Source: Candidatus Bipolaricaulis sp. (lineage in GTDB: Bacteria > Bipolaricaulota > Bipolaricaulia > Bipolaricaulales > Bipolaricaulaceae). Taken from it: a stretch of DNA of 20,091 bases. Under the pieces are notes generated by a model that saw only the letters and a program-made list of their open reading frames with translations, made no database searches and had not been told where the DNA came from. Every line of letters begins with the position of its first letter. The stretch's first letter is position 1. Where the stretch lies: assembly GCA_020062805.1 (NCBI GenBank), contig JAGUVP010000055.1, positions 1 through 20,091 of the forward strand, in the 5' to 3' direction. This document shows positions 1 through 6,704 of this stretch, in pieces. The position numbers were made by a program, and so were the translations under genes.

Positions 1-216
1 CAGGCGGGCGGCGTTCTCGTAGAGAGGGATGAACTCGAGCAGGACGGATGGGCCCTCCTTCAGGCGACCCTGATAGCCAGCCAGCTTCGGCAACTGGGCC
101 AGGAGATCCCGGCAGGCCGCTTCCCAGTCCTGAGGTGTGGCGAACACGCTTTCGAGGTCCCAGGTCTCCTCGACCGGGACGGCCGAGCGTTCGGGCAGTG
201 CGGTTGTGTCGGACAT
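1..216 (-). CDS. pepF: Oligoendopeptidase F, N-terminal part (runs off the left edge)
   Basis: Seventy-two codons remain, from ATG at 216 to the window edge with no stop. The start of the protein reads MSDTTALPERSAVPVEETWD, then LESVFATPQDWEAACRDL. The 'LPERSxVPVEETWDLESVFAT..DWE' pattern is the usual beginning of M3-family oligoendopeptidase F, a cytoplasmic zinc peptidase that cleaves short peptides. The catalytic HEXXH lies far downstream in this family and is outside the window, so activity cannot be judged. No Shine-Dalgarno stands before the ATG. A weak TTGCAC-N17-TAACCT pair on the minus strand ends 7 nt upstream, which would give a nearly leaderless transcript; this is tentative. The assignment rests on recognising the N-terminal pattern only. 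Confidence 0.8.
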   Translation of the reverse strand, partial: MSDTTALPERSAVPVEETWDLESVFATPQDWEAACRDLLAQLPKLAGYQGRLKEGPSVLLEFIPLYENAARL

Positions 217-341
217 GACGAAGAGGTTAGTGCAGGGCGTCGAAGCGTGCAAACGAGTCGGCAGAGCGGTCCGGCCCGGTGGTGCCACGACCGTTGCACG
301 ACCGAGCAGCGCGAACATAGATCCATACAGCGTTCAAGGGC

Positions 342-491
342 GTGGCTCCCCGTAGAGGACTGACCGGTGAATCCAGGGGGATTCACATCCGCAAGGGTGG
401 CCCGCAGGGTCATAAACACTACTTTCAAACCCGGCATGGCCTGATCCTGCCTGCAGAACTGGCGGATGCGGTTGTGCAGGACAGCGCTTGA
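342..491 (+). pseudogene. Short orphan reading frame inside repeat copy A
   Basis: A GTG-started frame of 49 codons ends in TGA at 489-491. Its C-terminal part reads GIHIRKGGPQGHKHYFQTRH followed by GLILPAELADAVVQDSA. An in-frame stop at 318-320 closes it upstream, and there is no good ribosome site. The last 23 residues recur at 7891-7962 as YSQTRHGLILPAERASACVQ then DSA, with no indels and the same stop. That suggests both copies derive from the C-terminus of one protein gene. I do not recognise the family. The upstream halves of the two copies differ by a 59-nt insertion or deletion, so at least one is broken. Most likely these are relics; a live small gene is possible but less likely. Confidence 0.35.
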
Positions 492-530
492 GGGCCATCG
501 AGGGTCACCATGACGACAGGCAGGCAGCTC
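420..530 (+). repeat. Dispersed repeat, copy A
   Basis: These 111 bases align without gaps to 7891-8001 in the same orientation, with 93 of 111 positions identical by hand count. The similarity covers a coding-like tail and continues about 39 bases past its stop codon. A 16-base lead-in (345-360 against 7875-7890, 14 identical) is also shared; it is separated from this block by 59 extra bases in copy A only. Confidence 0.75.
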
Positions 531-1032
531 TCTCTGACCTGTCCGCAGTGGCCGCTCCGCTTGCAGAGCCAGGCCAGTCCACGGCGCTCCAGCTTGGGCT
601 CCTGGGCGCGAGCGCGGCATATTGCAGAGCTGCTCGCTGTTGGAGTCGCAGCCTCGAGCCGACAGGCCGTGGTCTTGACCTCATCGCTGGACCGAAGACT
701 GGGCTACACGCGACTAACCTGGGAAGTGGGCCTACTACCGAGGCAGGTCAACCAGGTTGCCTCCTATGGTTGGTGGGGCAAGGCGCAGGTCATGATTGAG
801 GCGTGGCACCGGGAGGGCACCGAGACCCATTCGACACTGTAGCTTGGTCCATAGGTCAACAGCACCCGAGGATTGGCTCCTGTGGGCGGGCAGCTGCGTC
901 CAGGTGAGCTGGAAACTGGGCCAGCCAGTAGTGCCCCGGCTCAGCCTATGCCGCCGCGCAGCCCTGTAGACACCCGCGGCAGCTGCACTCCCGACTCCAA
1001 CAAGGGGATCAAGTTGGTTGTGTATCTGCGAC
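492..1032. other. Intergenic stretch without a convincing gene
   Basis: Several frames of 66-110 codons stay open on both strands, but none has a ribosome site, a recognisable domain or protein-like composition. The first 40 bases belong to repeat copy A. The rest may be a decayed accessory gene. I see no RNA gene or strong hairpin. Confidence 0.5.
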
Positions 1033-1061
1033 GTGACAACATAGCTAGACATTGTTATACT
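1033..1061 (+). promoter_or_regulatory. Sigma70-type promoter before the minigene cluster
   Basis: GTGACA at 1033-1038 and TATACT at 1056-1061 are separated by exactly 17 bases. They sit in a locally AT-rich patch within a GC-rich window. The first ribosome site (AAAGGAGGT) begins 17 bases downstream, so the expected transcript has a very short leader. Confidence 0.65.
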
Positions 1062-1091
1062 ATCTCATCTTAGTTGTAAAGGAGGTAGCCC

Positions 1092-1151
1092 ATGAGAGTC
1101 TCGGTGAGTGTTCCCGTCCATGAGGAGCAAGAGCTGCATGTCCTCACCTAG
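1092..1151 (+). CDS. 19-residue minigene, first of three similar gene starts
   Basis: This ATG frame encodes MRVSVSVPVHEEQELHVLT and stops at TAG. A consensus AAAGGAGGT ends 5 bases before the ATG, and a good promoter lies just upstream, so translation is expected. The peptide matches the N-terminus of the 148-aa protein at 1331 in the pattern V-x-V-P-V-x-x-E-x-x-L-x-V. It could be a leader peptide acting by translational coupling or attenuation, or the head of a decayed tandem paralogue. The sequence between this stop and the next minigene shows no continuation of the protein, which favours truncation. Confidence 0.45.
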   Translation: MRVSVSVPVHEEQELHVLT

Positions 1152-1226
1152 CGAGAAGACGCCTATCTACCCTCAGGGCGAAGCACAGGGCAGGGAGAAG
1201 CGGAGAAGAAAGGAGGAGGTGGGTCG

Positions 1227-1286
1227 ATGCAGAGGTTCGTGAGTATGCCTGTGGCCGAAGAGCGAGCGCTGTATGTCATTGTCTGA
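1227..1286 (+). CDS. 19-residue minigene, second of three similar gene starts
   Basis: This frame encodes MQRFVSMPVAEERALYVIV and ends at TGA. A purine-rich AGGAGGAGGTGGG precedes the ATG. It is closer to the start of the 148-aa protein (MQEFVNVPVPKERVLEVYAL) than the first minigene is, and the DNA similarity is visible as well. It lies 44 bases before the GTG of the full gene. The same alternatives apply: a leader peptide, or the remnant of a tandem duplication. Confidence 0.45.
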   Translation: MQRFVSMPVAEERALYVIV

Positions 1287-1330
1287 TGTACCGATGTGTG
1301 TCTACGGTTGGTGGAGAGAGGAGGTAGCCC

Positions 1331-1777
1331 GTGCAGGAGTTCGTGAACGTCCCTGTGCCGAAGGAGCGAGTGCTTGAGGTCTATGCACTCCTCGGGCAAG
1401 GGAAGAGAAGCGGTAACGCGACGCTGAGCGAGCTTGCGGAGGAGTGGACGGAGAAGATGGTCGCACGGGCGATCAGGGAATCTCCGGCGGGGATGCGTGC
1501 CGTGTTCCAGTACCTATCGAGCCACCCCGATCAGGACATCACGATGGAGGAACTGGCGAAGGGGATCAAGCGGGAGAGGTCGCAGATGCCGGGGATCCTG
1601 GGAGCGTTTGGGCGGCGGTGCCGGTATCGGTATAGAGTGAGCACGTGGCCGTTCGAGTCGAAGGCAGGGCGTGGGATGGGGATGAAGGTCGTCACCATGC
1701 CGGGAAAGGTTGCAGAGCGGGTCCGCAAGGAACTTGAGGCGGACGGGCAAGTTCAGAGCCGCACTCCCGGGTCGTGA
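1331..1777 (+). CDS. 148-aa cytoplasmic protein with a winged-helix-like segment, function unknown
   Basis: The gene starts at GTG 1331, six bases after AGGAGGT. The N-terminus (MQEFVNVPVPKERVLEVYAL) is the segment repeated in the two upstream minigenes. Residues 40-75 (ELAEEWTEKMVARAIRESPA, then GMRAVFQYLSSHPD) look helical. Residues 73-100 (DITMEELAKGIKRERSQMPG) look like the helix-turn-helix of a winged-helix domain. The segment FGRRCRYRYRVSTWPFESKA, then MKVVTMPGKVAERVRKEL, matches a pattern I associate with uncharacterised bacterial and phage proteins. There is no signal peptide or membrane segment. A DNA-binding or regulatory role is inference. The gene probably shares the promoter at 1033-1061 with the minigenes. 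Confidence 0.75.
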   Translation: MQEFVNVPVPKERVLEVYALLGQGKRSGNATLSELAEEWTEKMVARAIRESPAGMRAVFQYLSSHPDQDITMEELAKGIKRERSQMPGILGAFGRRCRYRYRVSTWPFESKAGRGMGMKVVTMPGKVAERVRKELEADGQVQSRTPGS

Positions 1778-2013
1778 TCCCTCTCCGCCTGTGATGACAA
1801 GCCCAGCCCCGCACATCGCCCCCTGCGGCTAGCCCCATCGGCCAGACCCTTTCGTGTGGAAGAGCACGGGAGGGAGCACAAAGCAAAGGCAGAGTCCACC
1901 AGCTGGCGGGAGACGGCCAGATGCCATATCGACCCCCAACGGACAACCCGTTTGGCTGTGTAGGCACCGATGGGTTTTTCCCTCCCGAGGAGAAGGGGAG
2001 AAGGGGAGAGGTT
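1778..2013. other. Intergenic
   Basis: This is spacer between the 148-aa gene and the zinc-ribbon gene. A frame in phase with the zinc-ribbon gene is open from 1921, but its extra residues do not belong to that family. I see no promoter or terminator. Confidence 0.5.
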
Positions 2014-2343
2014 ATGCCTATGTATCGCTATCGTTGCACCATGTGTGGCATCGAGTTTCGCCAGCTCCGGCAGTTCCATGACCTGGCATTCGTGGGTTGT
2101 CCCGAGTGTGGCGCAGCTGAGGTGACCCGGCTCTTGTCGCAGTTCAGTGTCATCTACAAGGGTAGCGGGTTCTACAAGACCGACTCCCGAAGGGCGCGAT
2201 CCCGAACCGAGCGCAGTTCGCCAAGCACTTCCAGTTCCGGGGGCGAGGGCGAGAAAGAGGGAAGTGGTCACCACGGTGACGGAGAGTCGCCTGCAGCCAA
2301 CACCACGGTGGCCACCATGGCCGGAGCCGAGAAGGCCGGTTAA
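2014..2343 (+). CDS. FmdB-family zinc-ribbon protein
   Basis: The protein has 109 residues from ATG 2014, chosen because a GGGGAGAGG purine tract lies just upstream and family members begin MPxYxYxC. The N-terminus reads MPMYRYRCTMCGIEF. Two CxxC pairs (Cys8/Cys11 and Cys29/Cys32) form the zinc ribbon. The family signature near the end of the domain, VIYKGSGFYKTDSR, is at residues 46-59. After residue 60 the protein becomes a low-complexity Ser/Gly/Glu tail, as is common in this family. FmdB-type proteins are small putative regulators, named after a formamidase-operon gene; their molecular role is poorly known. A second Met at codon 3 is a possible alternative start. Confidence 0.85.
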   Translation: MPMYRYRCTMCGIEFRQLRQFHDLAFVGCPECGAAEVTRLLSQFSVIYKGSGFYKTDSRRARSRTERSSPSTSSSGGEGEKEGSGHHGDGESPAANTTVATMAGAEKAG

Positions 2344-3062
2344 GCCAGCAGGGTGGGGAGATGAGCGAGAGAGGCCACGGAGCAAGGTAGATCGAGATTC
2401 CATGGTCCCTCTCGAAGAGGCGCAGTGAGTGATTTGGCCCCTCTGTCGAACAGGGCGGGCAAGACGGCAGAGACAGAACGGGTGAGCCCTTTCTTCCCAT
2501 GGAGGAAGACCACAGAATGCTGAAAACCGCCCTGCAGCCTCTTTGGGAACTTGCAGGGGCCGGGTTTCTAGTTGAATCCGCTTCAAACCCTCTCTCTCTG
2601 CTGGCTTGCTTGGGTTCTGCGGCTCACGTTGTTGTATGCATGTAACCCACACAAGGTCAACCAAGAGAAAACACAACGGAATTAGAGCCTTAGGATTCTC
2701 TACCTTGGGTAGAAGAGCTTCTCCCAAAGCTGGAGGCCGGCCCTAACTAAGGTCTCCCGCAAAGAACAACCGGCCGGGCCTGTGCTGTGCTCCGCTTCTT
2801 TCCCCTGGGCCTGCCTGGGGGGTTCCCCGCCGTCCCCCTCGGGGTAGAAGATCGAAGCGACCCACCACCGTGCGTAGCCCGGTTGGGTTCTTGGACGGGC
2901 CATCATTCATCGTGGTCATCCTTTCGGTTGCGTGGAGTCCGGCGGCGGGCCGGCCGGGGCGGCCCCCCGCCGTGCGTGTCCGTGTTGTGGTCCAATCGAC
3001 TCCCGACTCCTTTTTCCCTTCCGCCACAACTCGGGTGGGTCCTCTCCTTGACTGTGGCCTAC
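2344..3062. other. 719-base stretch without a supported gene, with inverted repeats
   Basis: No frame here has protein-like content with a ribosome site. The block contains three inverted repeats. GGGTTT...AAACCC at 2562-2590 encloses TTGAA/TTCAA. CTTGGG-AGAAG / CTTCT-CCCAAAG spans 2704-2729. A GC-rich hairpin sits at 2943-2972. Positions 2550-2700 are less GC-rich than the surroundings. A minus-strand frame (about 2743-2916, MTTMNDGPSKNPTGLRTVVG...) is weak. The block may hold a decayed element or an unrecognised structured RNA. Confidence 0.4.
2943..2972 (-). terminator. GC-rich hairpin downstream of floA
   Basis: CGGCGGG and CCCGCCG form a 7-bp stem with further GC pairing (GGCC/GGCC) possible inside. 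It lies about 90 bases after the floA stop on the minus strand. There is no U-tract, so factor-independent termination is uncertain. Confidence 0.3.
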
Positions 3063-4001
3063 TCAGGCACCTGGGTGATCGTCGGCCCGGGTGTTCCTTC
3101 TCCGGGAGGAGTCCATGACGCCCAGATGTCCCATGCGGAATGCCTCCGCCATCGCCCGCGGCACCTCGGCCTCGGCCTCCACCACTGCTGCGCGCCGCTC
3201 CTGGACCAGCGCACTCATCTCTTGCTCCTGGGCCACGGCCATCGCCCTCCGCTCCTCGGCCCTGGCGCGGGCCACCTGGAGGTCCGCTTCTGCTTGATCA
3301 GTCTGGAGCTTCGCGCCGATGTTGCGTCCCACGTCGATGTCAGCGATGTCGATGGACAGGATCTCAAACGCTGTTCCCGCATCCAGCCCGCGGTCCAGCA
3401 CGCGTTTTGAGATCGAATTCGGGTTCTGAAGGACCTCCTTGTGGTTTGTCGCCGAGCCGATCGCGGAAACGATGCCTTCGCCGACACGGGCGATGACTGT
3501 CTCCTCGGTGGCACCGCCCACCAGGCGCTCGATGTTCGCCCGCACGGTCACGCGAGCTAGAGAGAAGAGCTGAATGCCGTCCTTGGCCACCGCACCGATG
3601 CGCGGCGTCTCGATCACGCGCGGGTTGACGGACATCGCCACCGCATCGAACACGTCGCGTCCTGCCAAGTCAATCGCCGCCGCCTTCTGGAAGCCGAGCG
3701 GGATGTTAGCCTTGTCCGCTGAGATCAGCGCCCGTACCACGCGGTCCACGTTACCACGCGCAAGATGGTGTGCCTCCAGATCAGAAACGGACAACTTGAT
3801 CCCTGCTTTCCAGGCGGCGATCATCGGTCCGATCACGCTGCCCGGACTGACTCTCCTCAAGCGCATTCCGATGAGCGTCCCGGGCCCCACCGGGACCCCC
3901 GCGGCAAGCGCCGAGATCCATAACCCCACAGGTACGAAGTAGAAGGTGAGGAACACAACGGCAAGCGCAATCCCCGCTATCAGCAACACCAAGATGTTCA
4001 T
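3063..4001 (-). CDS. floA: Flotillin-like protein FloA
   Basis: The protein has 312 residues. Residues 1-38 are hydrophobic and form the membrane anchor. Residues 40-230 match the FloA/YqfA branch of the SPFH family: [60 protein letters not shown] and [20 protein letters not shown]. Residues 233-290 are the Ala/Glu/Arg-rich coiled coil. FloA scaffolds functional membrane microdomains. The usual end, GHLGVMDYYRxxNxQADTxMR plus a tail, is shortened here to [22 protein letters not shown], so the protein lacks about 15 C-terminal residues. The ribosome site GAGGAAAGG precedes the ATG. The start overlaps the stop of the upstream 55-aa gene as ATGA, implying translational coupling. Confidence 0.92.
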   Translation of the reverse strand: MNILVLLIAGIALAVVFLTFYFVPVGLWISALAAGVPVGPGTLIGMRLRRVSPGSVIGPMIAAWKAGIKLSVSDLEAHHLARGNVDRVVRALISADKANIPLGFQKAAAIDLAGRDVFDAVAMSVNPRVIETPRIGAVAKDGIQLFSLARVTVRANIERLVGGATEETVIARVGEGIVSAIGSATNHKEVLQNPNSISKRVLDRGLDAGTAFEILSIDIADIDVGRNIGAKLQTDQAEADLQVARARAEERRAMAVAQEQEMSALVQERRAAVVEAEAEVPRAMAEAFRMGHLGVMDSSRRRNTRADDHPGA

Positions 4002-4165
4002 CGCCTTTCCTCCCCGCGCTCGTCGCTCGCTACAGGCCTTCGTCGGCCCCCTGCCCTGTAGCCCTCGACCCTGACGATCATCTCGACGGGCATCCGCCTG
4101 TAGGAGATCAGCCAGATGGCCGATAGGGCAATCCCTGTTATCACAAGTAGAACGTGTGTGTGCAT
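3998..4165 (-). CDS. 55-aa single-pass membrane protein coupled to floA
   Basis: The ATG at 4165 follows a consensus GGGAGGTG ribosome site. The protein begins [20 protein letters not shown], a single membrane segment, then [20 protein letters not shown] and a basic/acidic tail ending in RGEERR. Its TGA overlaps the floA ATG (ATGA), so the two genes are almost certainly co-translated. It occupies the place where other bacteria often carry an NfeD-like membrane partner of the flotillin, but it has no NfeD OB-fold and is far shorter. A role as an anchor or modulator of FloA is inference from position only. Confidence 0.7.
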   Translation of the reverse strand: MHTHVLLVITGIALSAIWLISYRRMPVEMIVRVEGYRAGGRRRPVASDERGEERR

Positions 4166-4198
4166 CGCCGCACCTCCCTCGGTGTACTTGCTTGTGGT

Positions 4199-4252
4199 GG
4201 TGGGCTCGAAGGAACTCCTCCTAGGTAGGAAAGAGGTTCCTCCGAGCCCACC
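4199..4252 (-). terminator. Long hairpin between the barrel gene and the floA pair
   Basis: GGTGGGCTCG-A-AGGAAC pairs with GTTCCT-C-CGAGCCCACC around a 22-base centre, giving about 16 pairs with one mismatch. It begins 10 bases after the stop of the 368-aa gene on the minus strand. No U-run follows. It may terminate part of the transcripts or protect the upstream mRNA's 3' end, so that floA is expressed at a different level. Confidence 0.5.
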
Positions 4253-4261
4253 GGCGGGCTT

Positions 4262-5368
4262 CTACTGCAACACCATCACCACGGAGATGCTGATGTCCTT
4301 TGAGATACGGATTGCGCCCGCTGGGTACGCAAGCGTCAGCTGCACGGACAGCGCAGTCATGCCAACCGTGACGGACCACCCCAATGAGGCAGACAGAGAA
4401 GTGCGCGCCTCCGCGCCCGCAACTTGAACGCGGGTCGCGCTTAACCGTGCGTTGAGGACGCTCGCGGGTCCCAGAACGTTCTCGTACGACACCGTCAGCC
4501 CCAGCCGATGCGTGTTGAAGATGTCGATCGGCCCGCTGAGCCTCGCACGGAACAGGATCTGCGACGCTTCCTCAGGAGCCAGGGCCATGTCGAACTCGCC
4601 GGTCACCAGGAAGTCGCGCGGCCCGTCGAGCGGATCGGCAACCGTGTAGCCGATGCCGATCTGTGCCGCCCAGCCGCAGTACCGCCTCGCTCCGGCGACG
4701 AGCACCTGATCCTCAACAGCCAACACGGCACGAGGATCCAACAGAACGCCAGCCGCGTTCTGGACTTCCTTGACCAGAGCATCCACCAGATCAGCAACGG
4801 CCGCGTATTCCGCCCTTCGGCCGATCTCCTTCGCCATCGCCATGAGCACCGACTCTGGGAGTGCAGACTTCAGAGTTCCACGGCTGATCAGCATCTTCTG
4901 GATGCGCATCGCCTTGGCGAGCGGTGTCACGTCAGAGAAGCGCCCGTATCCGAGCCCCACGTTCACCTGAAGTCCCGGCGACGCGTCCCCGGTGTCCATG
5001 TAGAGGTGAGCACCACCGAACGCGAAGACCGGCCTCTCCCCTTCCAGGTAGAAGCGGAGCGTGCCCAGCGCATCTCCCAATCCGCTGGCGATGCGCAGGT
5101 TCTGAAGCGAAAGCTCTCCGAACGCCTCCAACGTGTACCCGAAATCCCTTGTGTCCCACAGATTCCCGTAATCCAGTCTCAGTTTGCCTGCGTTGACGTC
5201 CGTGTCCGTACCGAATGCGCCCTCGTAGTACCGATAGGCAAACGAGAGACTCATATGGGAAAGGGACGTCTCCGGAGAGACGTAGTCACACAGCGAAAGG
5301 TTCGCCCCGCCCGCCACCGCGAACAACGCGCCAGCGGCCAACACTGCACACATCAGTCTTGCACGCAT
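4262..5368 (-). CDS. Exported protein of beta-barrel character, family unknown
   Basis: This 368-aa protein starts at ATG 5368, preceded by AGGAGGAGG. Residues 1-22 (MRARLMCAVLAAGALFAVAG) are a clean Sec signal peptide. The mature N-terminal half alternates polar and hydrophobic residues with many aromatics (LSHMSLSFAYRYYEGAF, LQVNVGLGYGRFSD). The C-terminal half does the same (AAQIGIGYTVAD, RLGLTVSYENVLG, TSLSASLGWSVTVGMTALSV). Both fit strands of an outer-membrane barrel or periplasmic beta protein. A helical segment at about residues 150-215 separates the halves. The protein ends ISISVVMVLQ and lacks a classic terminal Phe. I recognise no named family. It lies in the membrane operon read from the promoter at 6077-6105. 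Confidence 0.75.
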   Translation of the reverse strand: MRARLMCAVLAAGALFAVAGGANLSLCDYVSPETSLSHMSLSFAYRYYEGAFGTDTDVNAGKLRLDYGNLWDTRDFGYTLEAFGELSLQNLRIASGLGDALGTLRFYLEGERPVFAFGGAHLYMDTGDASPGLQVNVGLGYGRFSDVTPLAKAMRIQKMLISRGTLKSALPESVLMAMAKEIGRRAEYAAVADLVDALVKEVQNAAGVLLDPRAVLAVEDQVLVAGARRYCGWAAQIGIGYTVADPLDGPRDFLVTGEFDMALAPEEASQILFRARLSGPIDIFNTHRLGLTVSYENVLGPASVLNARLSATRVQVAGAEARTSLSASLGWSVTVGMTALSVQLTLAYPAGAIRISKDISISVVMVLQ

Positions 5369-5477
5369 GTCTGCCTCCTCCTATCTACCCTTAGCACTGC
5401 CCAACGCTTCACACGTTCGTGTCTTGAACGCACCTGCCAAGCTCTGGTCGAGGATCTCCCTCAACGCGATCCGCCAC

Positions 5478-5693
5478 CTACACTCCCCCGCGGCGACTCA
5501 GTCCGATGAGCACGATCCCGCCGACCAATGCCAGGCCGCCAACGATCGGCGGTAGGGGAATCGACCGGGTCTCCGAGACCGTGATCTTGAAGATGCCCAG
5601 ATCAACCCTGTCCCTCGGAACAACAAACGTGATGCCTTGGTACACAAGCGCGATGACTCCGAAGATCACCAGAACAACGCCTAACAGCCTCAT
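5478..5693 (-). CDS. 71-aa two-pass membrane protein
   Basis: Segments at about residues 3-22 (LLGVVLVIFGVIALVYQGIT) and 48-66 (PIVGGLALVGGIVLIGL) are hydrophobic. The loop between them (VVPRDRVDLGIFKITVSETR) matches a common small bacterial protein type with a D-x-G-x-x-x-x-x-x-x-E-x-R/K-x-I-P-x-x-P core. Such proteins are of unknown function and often sit in envelope-stress operons. The ATG overlaps the stop of the preceding short frame (ATGA). GGGAGCG upstream is a usable ribosome site. Confidence 0.75.
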   Translation of the reverse strand: MRLLGVVLVIFGVIALVYQGITFVVPRDRVDLGIFKITVSETRSIPLPPIVGGLALVGGIVLIGLSRRGGV

Positions 5694-5857
5694 GTTCGCT
5701 CCCGCTTCCCTTTCTTGTCCGTGGAAATCGGATCCGACCCTGAAAACACAGCACCTCTCGTCCAGAACGAGACACCGGTGTCATCCCCATGAGCCAGGTT
5801 CCGACGTCGCCGTGGTCCCGCACGCACTGCCTCCCGTCGTGAACGCCCTCCGTGCAC
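5690..5857 (-). CDS. Possible 55-aa basic protein, ATGA-coupled
   Basis: A GTG at 5857 stands 7 bases after a perfect AAGGAGG, and the frame runs to a TGA that overlaps the ATG of the 71-aa gene. Its content is basic and hydrophilic (GGRSRREAVRAGPRRRRNLA, then HGDDTGVSFWTRGAVFSGSD), with no hydrophobic core and no family I know. The ribosome site and ATGA overlap argue for translation. The composition argues that it may serve only as a translated leader feeding ribosomes to the next gene. Confidence 0.4.
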   Translation of the reverse strand: MHGGRSRREAVRAGPRRRRNLAHGDDTGVSFWTRGAVFSGSDPISTDKKGKRERT

Positions 5858-5898
5858 CACCTCACCTCCTTCACGCCCTTCCGAACCCGTCCCGTACG

Positions 5899-6018
5899 TC
5901 ACTGAAAACACGGGCCGGTGGCGTACAGCCCCATCAGAAACGCCACGCCCAGAAAAGCGATGGCATTCGACCTGACAATACTGAGTAGACTTATGTCTGT
6001 GAGACCTATCCTGGGCAT
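5899..6018 (-). CDS. 39-aa membrane peptide, first gene of the floA operon
   Basis: The frame is MPRIGLTDISLLSIVRSNAI then AFLGVAFLMGLYATGPCFQ, with a C-terminal hydrophobic span of about 19 residues. The start is fixed by AAGGAGGT four bases before ATG 6018. An in-frame ATG further upstream (6105) overlaps the promoter and is not used in this reading. The gene directly follows the promoter at 6077-6105 and leads the minus-strand operon. It is too short for homology-based naming; a tail-anchored or regulatory membrane peptide is inferred. Confidence 0.65.
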   Translation of the reverse strand: MPRIGLTDISLLSIVRSNAIAFLGVAFLMGLYATGPCFQ

Positions 6019-6076
6019 TGCCACCTCCTTAGACGATGGTGTATAGGTGCACTTGCGCACTGAGCTATCTGTGCAT

Positions 6077-6105
6077 ACAATACGTGATGTAGCGCCGCTT
6101 GTCAA
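6077..6105 (-). promoter_or_regulatory. Sigma70 promoter of the minus-strand membrane operon
   Basis: On the minus strand a perfect TTGACA (6100-6105) is followed after exactly 17 bases by TATTGT (6077-6082). It lies in the divergent region between the 39-aa gene and the arsR-type gene. Its position makes it a natural target for the divergently encoded ArsR-family regulator. I could not identify a clear dyad operator; GTGCACTTGCGCAC at about 6047-6060 is an imperfect palindrome in the leader. Confidence 0.75.
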
Positions 6106-6163
6106 GGGTCTCCGGGAAAGCGGGGCTGTCGCATGAATACGTCGCTAGGGAGGAATGGATGAC

Positions 6164-6577
6164 ATGACAGACCAGTACGCCTCGTTCTTCAAGTGCTTCA
6201 GCGCCCCGTCGCGCAACCGGATCGTGCAGATGTTGGCTCAACAGGGCGAGCTGTCGGTAGAGGACTTGTCGAGTCGAATCGGGCTCAAGGAGCCCACTGT
6301 TTCCCGACACCTCCAGCTTCTGGCTCTGCATGGCATTGTGCGGTTTCGGCCCGCGCATCCGGTGCGCTACTATGCCCTCAACGAGGGGGTCGTCGCGGAG
6401 AAACTCGCGCAGTTCCTCGAGTTCATTGGGGCAGCCGCGGATGGCTCTCGGTCAGACACCAACCCTGGATCTGCAACCACAGAGCGGGATTCGTCTTCTC
6501 TTGCCACATCCAAGGCGAAGAGGTCTGCAGCTCGTGCTTCGAGCCGGCGGCAGGACCGGGCGAGCAGGGGAACATGA
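6164..6577 (+). CDS. ArsR-family winged-helix transcriptional regulator
   Basis: I chose ATG 6164 (MTDQYASFFKCFSAPSRNRI) because GGGAGG at 6148-6153 is about 10 bases upstream. The in-frame ATG at 6155 would leave only one base. Residues 8-75 form the ArsR winged helix: APSRNRIVQMLAQQGELSVE, then LSSRIGLKEPTVSRHLQLLA with the recognition helix PTVSRHLQLL, and the wing RFRPAHPVRYYAL. The single Cys11 and the lack of a CxC or C-terminal His/Asp ligand set give no sign of metal sensing. After about residue 95 there is a 40-residue Ser/Ala/Arg-rich tail unlike the usual family end. Divergent placement suggests it represses the floA-containing operon. Confidence 0.88.
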   Translation: MTDQYASFFKCFSAPSRNRIVQMLAQQGELSVEDLSSRIGLKEPTVSRHLQLLALHGIVRFRPAHPVRYYALNEGVVAEKLAQFLEFIGAAADGSRSDTNPGSATTERDSSSLATSKAKRSAARASSRRQDRASRGT

Positions 6578-6626
6578 CCAAAGTGCTAACTGGGGGAGTC
6601 TCACGCGTTCTGTGGCAGATGGACTC

Positions 6627-6663
6627 GTGGGGGTCCTTTGATGCTCATGTGCGAGGCCCCCAC
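6627..6663 (+). terminator. Hairpin downstream of the arsR-type gene
   Basis: GTGGGGG at 6627-6633 pairs with CCCCCAC at 6657-6663, around a loop of about 23 bases. It lies 50 bases after the stop. No U-run follows. Confidence 0.4.
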
Positions 6664-6704
6664 CCGCTCTAGACGGCGGGGAGAGGGCCAACTGGAGGGA
6701 AGAG

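Noticed and set aside
2562..2590. Single CRISPR-repeat-like palindrome (GTTTC...CAAAC ends)
   Set aside because: Only one copy is present, with no spaced repeats and no cas genes, so it is an isolated inverted repeat.
1753..2727. 324-codon minus-strand frame
   Set aside because: It runs antisense through the FmdB gene and gene-free DNA, with no domain and no start signal.
4508..5509. 333-codon plus-strand frame
   Set aside because: It is antisense to the signal-peptide beta-barrel-like gene, which has the better start, signal sequence and composition.
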